From Mytilus galloprovincialis (taxonomy: Eukaryota; Mollusca; Bivalvia; Mytilida; Mytilidae), in assembly GCF_965363235.1 (NCBI RefSeq), contig NC_134851.1:39336321-39400320 (forward strand): a DNA stretch of 64,000 nt, given 5' to 3'. Positions 56,282 through 64,000 of this stretch are shown here, in pieces. The notes under the pieces were generated by a model. It was not told where the DNA came from, searched no databases, and was given only the letters and a program-made list of their open reading frames with translations. The stretch's first letter is position 1, and each line of letters starts with the position of its first letter. Position numbers and translations under genes: made by a program.

Positions 56282-56399
56282 CTAAATATGGTTTTAATAC
56301 CAATCATACTTAAAAGAACAAACTGTGCATTGTGTTTCGAAAAATGCATGTCAGACAAATTAAAAAAAGTTATTTAACTTACTGATTTGAATGCTTTTT

Positions 56400-56515
56400 T
56401 TTTTGTAATTTCATTGGGGTGTAAAATTGTTTACCAAAGCACATTTCGCGCTCCATTATAAAATGTAAGTAAATTGACGCTTTTGCAACCCTATAAAATT
56501 ACAAAAAGAAGTATT
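56400..56515. repeat. Hairpin element, relative of 12758-12855
   Basis: 'GTAATTTCATTGGGGTGTAA' pairs with 'TTGCAACCCTATAAAATTAC'. The apex 'CACATTTCGCGCTCC' is shortened compared with the left copy. Confidence 0.6.
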
Positions 56516-57329
56516 CGATTATCGTAAACTAATGACATTTTAATACTACAACTATATAATAACGTATATAAAACTTTCGTTTGTTTTAATACGCATTGTT
56601 GTGGAATGGTCATGGTATATTTTTACAAACAAAACATAGCTGATTAATAGACAAAGCAAATGAAGAAATAAAACATGTTGGTCATACAAATTAATCTTTC
56701 AATAATCCCATTGTAAAGAAACCAATTCATGTTCACTAATTAATATCAGGTCGCCTTTTAAAAAAAATCAATTGTTTGTACAATTGAAATTGAGAATTGA
56801 AATTAGCAAACAAGAATGACATGTTTATAAGGGTTAGGATTTTATTTTTTAAAAATAAGCTTTTGATGTACTCACAGTTTCATGAAAATATATGTTTACA
56901 ATTAAAATACACAACAATATAAATTTTTATATTAATGTCACTGATGTTGAAAAAAGTTCTTCTCTTATAATGATATGGTTTTTTTTTAATATTCAGCTGG
57001 TGTCGTTGTTCAATGGTGTCGTTGTTCAATGGTGTATTCTGATTATTCACAAATAAATCATTTACTGGAAATATATAGAAGGACATAGTCCGAACGGTAC
57101 TATATTCCTATATAATTAAACCTTGAAAAATCTTACGACACAAATTACAAATGATCAATCTCCGCAAACAATGCGAAAAATTGGAAATGTATTCTCTCAA
57201 AAACAGAAAAAAAATACCTTCAGAGGATCATACAAGACGGCTTTGTTAAAAGCTATGTACGATCTCCTCAAACCATTTAGTTTTTGTACTTTGAATTTCG
57301 TTTACTGAAGAAAAAAATGCATCTTGTCG

Positions 57330-57660
57330 CGCATGGACAATTGCACTTAACAGAAATGTGAATGTCTTAAAGGTTTAACCTGATTTCAAGTGTTACCGTT
57401 TTGATGTTTAGTTTAAAAAATACATTTCGTGTTCGTATTTCTAATTTTTGCTACTTACGTGCATTTAAAAACCATGACCGGTCCTTGTTCATTCATAAAT
57501 GTTTTACATTTAAATGTTTAAAATATTTCAAAACCATAATGAGAGACTTAATTTTGAAATTTAATCTATAGTAACATGAGTAATGCAAATTATATATATA
57601 AATCACGTGACAACGATGAAAGTATTTAAATCTTTGGTGTTGTTTTTTGTTTTTTTAGTA
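57330..57660. repeat. Third copy of the 1680-2600 repeat
   Basis: Shares 'TTCGTATTTCTAATTTTTGC', 'TTCATTCATAAATGTTTTAC', 'AATATTTCAAAACCATAA' and 'ACGTGACAACGATGAAAGTA' with the tandem pair at the left end. Confidence 0.55.
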
Positions 57661-57890
57661 TCACTTTACAAAGTTTAACATAATTATGTGGAATATTTAT
57701 ACTATAATCAATACATGCAGTTTACTGCAAAGTAGGTGTATTCAAACGACAAAACGGAACTTACATGTAATTCGAACGCAAAAAAAAAATGAAAACGAAA
57801 CAATTACATAATGCTTCTTCAGAAAGGATGAACATCATGCAATTGAATCTTGAAGATTTTCTTTTGTTTTATTCTCTATTTAGCCTTTTC

Positions 57891-58065
57891 AAAATTGAGA
57901 ATGGAAATGGGGAATGTGCCAAAGAGACAACAACCCGACCATAGAAAAAAAAAACAACAGCAGAAGGTCACCAACAGGTCTCCAATGTAGCGAGAAATTC
58001 CCGCACCCGGAGGCGTCCTTCAGCTGGCCCCTAAACAAATATATGCTAATTTCCAAATTGTTTTA
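57891..58065 (-). mobile_element. Retroelement 3' end, copy 3
   Basis: Minus strand ends with CCATTTCCATTCTCAATTTT, like the copies at 23230 and 34548. 'CCCGCACCCGGAGGCGTCCT' and 'CAGCTGGCCCCTAAACAAAT' match the copy in the AKR exon closely. Only about 175 bases of the 3' UTR remain. Confidence 0.75.
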
Positions 58066-59065
58066 ACCTTTTACATACCAACGTCATTGATTAGTCTTTT
58101 TGTAAACTGTAAAAGAAACGCATGACTGGCATACGAAATATTAATCCTGGTACATATTATCAGTTTATTTCATGCCTAGCTTTGTATTACAATGACACAA
58201 TGGATTGGTCCGGGTAATTATTCATATGGTACGAGTCCAAAAGAATACAAGTCACCCTTCTTGGACATAGCATCTTAAATTATTTTTTCTTATTCCCAAA
58301 ATGCAAGAAAACATAATCAATATCAAAGCCAGGTGAATTTAAGCTGGAGCTAGTGAATGTGGGCTCCCAAAAATCGGAGAATATTATGAATAAAAAAGCG
58401 TCAATTTTTTTTTAATTTATTTCGATTTCACCCCCTTACCTAAAATCCTGGATCTGCCCCAGAAAACTTTAAGTCAATGGATTGTCATGATTGGTGAATT
58501 GCTCCCGAACTATCGTTTCTCAATGCAAGCACGCTCTACTACACGACTACTATATTTGACGTTATATTGGTTTTCTGGTAAAACTTCAAAACCAAAGCCC
58601 ATGCATTGAAAAATGGTTCCGAAACACTTTAAACTGTGGAAGGCAGTACGGTTGTCTATAATTGTTAACAACCACTTTATTTGATATTTGGTAGATACTT
58701 CATATCTCATCTCCTTATTTTTATAATGAATAAGTTTGTAACATATATATATAATATATATAACTATATACGGACACATGAGCATTCTGACTGGAGTTCA
58801 AATGCATTACTTTTGTTCTGATATATCTTTGCCTGAAACAATTTGCATATATCGTCATTGAGTAAACAAAGGATCAATCAAACCAGTTGTCATATGATTC
58901 TTTGATAGAAACATTTAAAAATAAACTTTAGGCGAAATAATTTGTTGAACAAAAATAAAAAAATAAAATAAAAGTCATAAAAGTCATAAAGAGCATGCAA
59001 ACATCCCATCAGAGTCATATAATGTGTCTCTGATCCATAGAGCAAATTACACGGATGATTTATAT
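58066..59065. other. Gene-free stretch
   Basis: No gene or repeat supported; ORF 58510-58785 (minus) has no family likeness. Confidence 0.45.
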
Positions 59066-59081
59066 TGACCATTTGTCAATC

Positions 59082-59496
59082 GTCAAAACTCAGCCGATTC
59101 TGTACCTCATCTAAGCCAGAGAGAAGCGGAGTCACCCGAGGATTGCCGGTTGCAGGATATATCAATCGTCACAACTCAGCCGATTCTGTACCTCATCTAA
59201 GCCAGAGAGAAGCGGAGTCACCCGAGGATTGCCGGTTGCAGGATATATCAATCGTCACAACTCAGCCGATTCTGTACCTCATCTAAGCCAGAGAGAAGCG
59301 GAGTCACCCGAGGATTGCCGATTGCAGGATATATCAATCGTCACAACTCAGCCGATTCTGTACCTCATCTAAGCCAGAGAGAAGCGGAGTCACCCGAGGA
59401 TTGCCGATTGCAGGATATATCAATCGTCACAACTCAGCCGATTCTGTACCTCATCTAAGCCAGAGAGAAGCGGAGTCACCCGAGGATTGCCGGTTG
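59082..59496. repeat. 86-base tandem repeat, five copies
   Basis: Unit with 'ACTCAGCCGATTCTGTACCT', 'CATCTAAGCCAGAGAGAAGC' and 'GGAGTCACCCGAGGATTGCC', at exact 86-base spacing (59091, 59177, 59263 and so on). Copies differ at only a few bases (CGTCAAAAC/CGTCACAAC, GGTTG/GATTG). GACCATTTGT flanks both sides (59067 and 59497), as if the array expanded inside a target or from a short direct repeat. Confidence 0.95.
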
Positions 59497-59792
59497 GACC
59501 ATTTGTTAAATGGTCGTGTTCTTAGCGACATGATCATGCAGGTCACATTTATGCAGGTCATAAATTAATTTCACTGAATGAAATCATATCTTTATCTGCT
59601 AATGGGTGCCGATTTTGAGCGAAGATTTCTTGGCATACAATAGATAGAAAAAAAACTCAGGGTTAGAATTCATAGAACAGACAAGGTGCAGTGCAAAAAC
59701 TTACGTATATTTTGAAAACAGAGTGGGTACCCCTGGCACCCTTTGCCAAATAAAAAAAATCATCTTTTTCAACTATGTGCCTTCGGACTTTA

Positions 59793-60517
59793 AGCTGGGG
59801 TCACACATTCACGATTTTTACTGCCGTCCTTGACAGGACCATTCCCGATTAAAATTTGTCAAAAGTCTGATCAAGATCCTGTGAATCGTGGATGGAAATT
59901 CGATTTGTATCTTTCGCCAGGTAAAATTCGACCGAGTCTGTCACGACTGCGTCCCGATTCTACCGAATGTAATCCGACAGAGATCAGATAGTGACAAGAC
60001 AGTGAACCGACGCTGACGGAAGTTATCCGTTCGAAAACTGTCGGCATAATCGGAATGATCAGGTACTGTCGGAACGTAATCCTATCACGGTCCGCTCTAT
60101 CGCATTGCAAACGGCTTTGTCTGGTCTCAGTCGTATTGTATTCTGTTATTGTCGGGACTTCTCCAGATCATTCCCGTTCCACAGGACACCGTCCCGAATA
60201 CACAGAACATTGTTAAGAATTCGATCCGATACAGCAGAATCTGTCACGACATAGGCACGATTGTAATCCGACTAGACAAAATCGGCTGAGTTTCCCCGAA
60301 TGTTACGGGACACACCTAACTGTCGAACTGCTTTGTCGAACTATTCGGACCCTTCCCGACAAGTAGGAATCTGTTACGAACTAAAACGACTGCGTTCAGA
60401 CAATAATAGGACATTCCAGATAATTGAGGATACTAATCCGACTTTTTCACTTTTCGTGTCGTATCGCTGTCTGATCTCAAACGGGAGCAATAATCGGCAA
60501 TGTGTGAACCCTGCATT
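59793..60517. mobile_element. Non-autonomous DNA element with GGGGTCACACATT ends
   Basis: The left end CTGGGGTCACACATTCACGA is mirrored by the right end TCGGCAATGTGTGAACCCTG. After the ends, TTTTTACTGCCG pairs roughly with CGGGAGCAATAA. The interior is more GC-rich than its surroundings and full of short words such as CCGATT, CCGACT and TCCCGA, without a long ORF. The target duplication is not clear. Confidence 0.65.
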
Positions 60518-60964
60518 ATGTTTTCAATTGTAGTTTCACTTTCTATATTCTTTATTTATTCATTATTCGGAAATTTTTTTGTTTTTTTTTTCTTCACTGA
60601 AATTTAAACATGTTGAATAAATAGGAGACGTGTGTATAACTTCTGAAAGGTTTAAAAGCATATGTTATTACAGTAGTTTTTTAATTGTGTGTTTGAAATC
60701 ATTATAGTACTGTTATTTTAGAGGAGATATGAATGATGGTCTAGTGGCAAATAATCCATGCATATATATAACGGAGATCAATTAAGAGAATGTATTCCAA
60801 ACAAGAAGCTGCTCTTATTTTGCCGAAAAAAAAAATAGAAACATAAACATAATCCATAGTTATTTTATGCATTGTAAGCTGCCATCTTTGTTGGTCGCTT
60901 GTAGCACAATCTCATCCAATGATAAAAGAGACCACACAAAAGACACCAAATAAACATCTGCTAC

Positions 60965-61290
60965 TTGTATACAATCTTTTTGCATGTGTCTGTAATTCAG
61001 TTGTTGTCGTTTGTTGCTATATATCATTGTTTTACGTTCAGAGTTTTTTTACATAAATAAGGCCGTTTATTTTCTCGTTTGAATTGTTTTACCGTGATTT
61101 GCAGCAATAAAAGGCCTAAAAATGACAAATCATGGTAAATTATTTGCTTATTCTTCGATATGAATTTTGCTCGTTGTTGAAGGCTGTACGGTGACATATA
61201 GTCGTTAACTACTACATCATTTGGTCTCCGATAGGGAGTTGTTTCGTTGGCAATCATACTAATATTGTTATAACAATACACAGCATTTCC
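60965..61290 (-). repeat. Repeat family M1, minus-strand copy
   Basis: 'TTGTTGTCGTTTGTTGCTAT', 'GGCCGTTTATTTTCTCGTTT', 'TTGAAGGCTGTACGGTGACA' and 'GGAGTTGTTTCGTTGGCAAT' are the reverse complement of the family. Confidence 0.75.
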
Positions 61291-61654
61291 CAAATTGTGA
61301 CAAATTCACATTGAAATGTAAGTAATTTTATACTAAAGTTCATAAGTATTTACCATGTGACAGGTGCAAATGGAATAGATCCCCTTTTCAGTTTCTTTTT
61401 TTATTTTGTGTTTAAACTTTCTTGGAAAATATTCTTCAATATATTAACTTATTTTTACTCCTCTGAATTGTTACGTTCTTGTACTTATCCAGCCATTTCA
61501 TTTGAAAAGGCGGGTCCAATCCCAACACAATGAATCAAACGTTTACATGAAAAATTAAAAAAAATCGGAAAAAGGGAGATCTGTGAATCCTCGTATCCCC
61601 AACAACCCCCAAAGGATCTTTTTTTTTTCCAAATGAGAATAAAAAGGCAGAATA

Positions 61655-61700
61655 AATCATGGAAGGGGGGTGTGGGGGGGGGGTGGGGGGGGGGGGGTAA
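61655..61700. repeat. G-rich tract
   Basis: Runs of 6, 10 and 14 G separated by single T residues, inside AT-rich DNA. A matching C-rich tract (13 C, then CCCCC) lies at 62150-62172. G-quadruplex formation is possible. Confidence 0.7.
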
Positions 61701-62925
61701 ACTTCGATATTTTTGGGGTAAGGGTGTGCCATTTTTCCCTAAAAAAACGTACCCATTTTAATATATTAACATTCCTATAGTTATATAAATATTTAAGAAA
61801 GAATGACCTATATACTTATATACAATATTTAAAATATGACCCATGCTTATATAAGCACTACTCATCATCACTCGTAATTCATAAATATACCAGCTACCCA
61901 GGGGCATATAATATATGTCTCTGATTTCACTTAATATAATAATTGACCATTAATAATGTAAGATTCTCAATAGCATATTTATACGATGGGTAGATCGATA
62001 CCCCAAATCAATATATAGTTATATTAAACGTACTGTAAATGCATTTTAATATAGGATGTCATTAAAAAGGAGGGTCATTTTTATATTAAGCTTCGCAAAG
62101 TTATGAATCATATTTTTGGCACATCCCCGTATACCGTATAATAGGAAGTTACCCCCCCCCCCCTTTTCCCCCGTGGCATAAATAAACTACTGTTATTTGC
62201 ACACAAAAAAGGGGGGTCCACCATGCAACACACGTACATGTAGATGGACCTGTGTACATACATACATATCTATTTATCTCAGGACCAGAATCATATAATA
62301 AAGATAAACTTTATAGATTCCGTGCTAGTCTCAGCATTTATAAAATTTATTATATAATTTTAAATGATTTCCGATAGTTAACTAATTATTCTTTAAACCA
62401 TTTTTGTATTAATAATGTAGAAAAACATATTGGGGTCTCCCATAATTATAATTTTGCAAATGTGGATTTTCGATAAATGAAAATTTTGAAAACTGTTACT
62501 TGACTTAGCATGTTTACGTAATATGTTTACGTACTTTAACTCAATATCGTAGCTCTAAATTTAAAATGACGTTCGGGTTACGAAAACTAGTTTCCCGCCA
62601 GATCACACTTTCGGAAAACCTCTCCAGACCTTCCTTCAGTTTCTGGTCATTGATGCAACTTCCTAAGCGGTAAGCGGAAGAAGGGATCCCGTAGACCGCC
62701 CTACGTCACGATTCATGAATTATGCATATTCTATTTATAGGCTATTTATAAACGATTCTGAAAATACTTATTCTAAAAATAAAATATTCTCAACATGTAC
62801 AACTATTAAAAAAAAACGATTCAAAATCATTAACTTTTATGAAACACGGTGAATTTGCTTTATTTATTTTTTTATCACATGAAAAAAAAGGAAAATGTAC
62901 CGCATTACATATATCATGCATATAT
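61700..62925. other. Gene-free stretch
   Basis: No coding region recognised. Contains the poly-C tract at 62150-62172. Confidence 0.45.
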
Positions 62926-62929
62926 ATCA

Positions 62930-63350
62930 TTGTGCAAATATTATTAGTTACATAGTGTGTCAGTGACCACTATGTAACGAATTTATCTTACCGACTATCT
63001 TAATTTGTTAAATTTAGACTCAAGTTGTCTTATTTGCTATTCTTCTTGTTTCTGTATTAAAGTGTTCAAGTGTTCAATTTTAAGAACCTTCTTCAACTGG
63101 TCTGCACTAAAAAACTAATGTAAACGATAAATATCTATTCTCAATAACCTTGATCTAAAAATATTAAACAGAACTTTCAATACTTTTAAATAATCAAACA
63201 GTGCCTAAGTCGTAAATTCACTACTAAACGTGTATTGAAATAAGCCCCGCCTCCCTACTAACCTAATATTGAATATATACACGGTCTCCACGAGGTCGCT
63301 TTTAACCAATCATATTCCTAGAAATGTATAGGAGGCAAGATAAATATACA
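62930..63350 (-). mobile_element. Palindrome-bearing dispersed element, right (inverted) copy
   Basis: The reverse complement follows the 5985-6600 copy: 'CTCCTATACATTTC', 'GGAATATGATTGGTTAAAAG', 'GGTTAGTAGGGAGGCGGGGC', then a diverged middle, 'GATAGTCGGTAAGATAAATT' and 'ACTATGTAACTAATAATATT'. The 140-base palindrome of the left copy is reduced here to an 11-base-arm hairpin around 62948-62980. Confidence 0.65.
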
Positions 63351-63639
63351 GATTCCTCTTTAAAATACACATGATACATTTCATATAGATAAGATCAACA
63401 GTAGTATTCAGTGCCTTAATTATGTTGTAAAGACCTGCAAATGTCACATGCACGTTGTCCCATGGCTTTGGATATACTATGGAGTTAATAATATTTTTAT
63501 TATCCGTTTAAAAGAGTATTTTTATGTAGGCAAATTGAAAAAAGATGTAGCTTACACATGTTAAACATGTTACACGTACTAAGGCTTTACAGGAGTGTGA
63601 GAGGGTGTTTAAACTGGTCTGCGTTTAAAGAAACGAATC

Positions 63640-63945
63640 TGTAATCTGACCCCCTGTTGTCTGACCATTCTACTATAGCTGGACGTTCTATAGGAACCAT
63701 TGTTACTTGTTTACAATAAAGCTACTGTTAGCATGGTTAGGGCGTTCTACAGGATCCCCTGGTCGTTCTACATGATCCCCTGTTGTCTGAACCTTATATA
63801 TATATCTACTACAGAACGTTCTATAGGATCCCTTATATTGTTTGTTTATCATGTATACACTAAAGGACGTTCTACAGGATCCCTTGTTGTCTGAATATTA
63901 TATATCTACTATAGTATAGAACGTTCTCTATAGGAACAAGTTTTT
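63640..63945. repeat. Imperfect tandem repeat 'GGACGTTCTACAGGATCCC'
   Basis: Five or six irregular units built from 'CGTTCTACAGGATCCC', 'TTGTTGTCTGA' and 'TTATATATCTACTATAG'. Unit spacing varies from about 22 to 60 bases, so the array is composite. Confidence 0.75.
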
Positions 63946-64000
63946 GGTCAGGATTCTTCTGAAAAAGCTCATACCAAATTTATGAAATATATTCTTGGTG

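Noticed and set aside
59082..59496. CRISPR-like array
   Set aside because: Units are 86 bases of continuous repeat without variable spacers, and the genome is animal.
1..64000. tRNA or rRNA genes, bacterial operons or prophage
   Set aside because: No conserved RNA-gene core was noticed on reading either strand, and gene structure is clearly eukaryotic. A covariance-model scan was not possible here.

Overview
The window is animal nuclear DNA, most likely from a mussel (Mytilus-like bivalve). It is AT-rich, has no long uninterrupted genes, and its coding sequence lies in short exons with standard GT..AG junctions. It is packed with dispersed repeats that I recognise from memory as typical of mussel genomes. 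The gene families (laccase-type multicopper oxidase, C1q-domain protein, C-type lectin, aldo-keto reductase) also fit a bivalve. Species is inference; the exon structures were read directly from the sequence.

Layout. 1-17000 holds repeats only: several copies of a ~330-base mussel repeat, a palindromic element (5985-6600), three copies of a TIR element ending in TTTATACGACCGCA, and a clear MITE (10381-10667). 17031-27539 (minus) holds an aldo-keto reductase (AKR) gene with five introns visible or implied. One of its exons is cut in two by a 5'-truncated retroelement, which is itself split by a 3.16-kb CACTA-type DNA transposon with giant inverted repeats. 28000-34550 holds hairpin elements, a G42 tract, a dead Tc1-type transposon (31367-32660) and a second copy of the retroelement. 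35038-39239 (minus) holds five small phase-compatible exons of a gene I cannot identify. 39852-40092 (plus) is a C-type lectin exon with a broken frame. 43110-45325 (plus) is a C1q-domain gene with a coiled-coil exon and a globular-domain exon that ends early at a TAG. 48589-55365 (minus) is a laccase gene: one long exon with all three cupredoxin domains and every copper-ligand motif, interrupted by one in-frame TGA, plus a terminal exon with a hydrophobic tail 4.7 kb further on. A 30-base satellite lies directly upstream (55557-56280). 56500-64000 holds more repeats, an 86-base tandem array, a long TIR element and a second, inverted copy of the palindromic element of the left end.

The genes do not form a pathway. 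They share a condition: four of the five recognisable loci carry a disabling change in this haplotype (retroelement in an AKR exon, TGA in laccase, TAG in C1q, frameshift plus stop in the lectin). This fits the dispensable, presence/absence-variable gene content known in mussels, but assembly error at single bases cannot be excluded from sequence alone.
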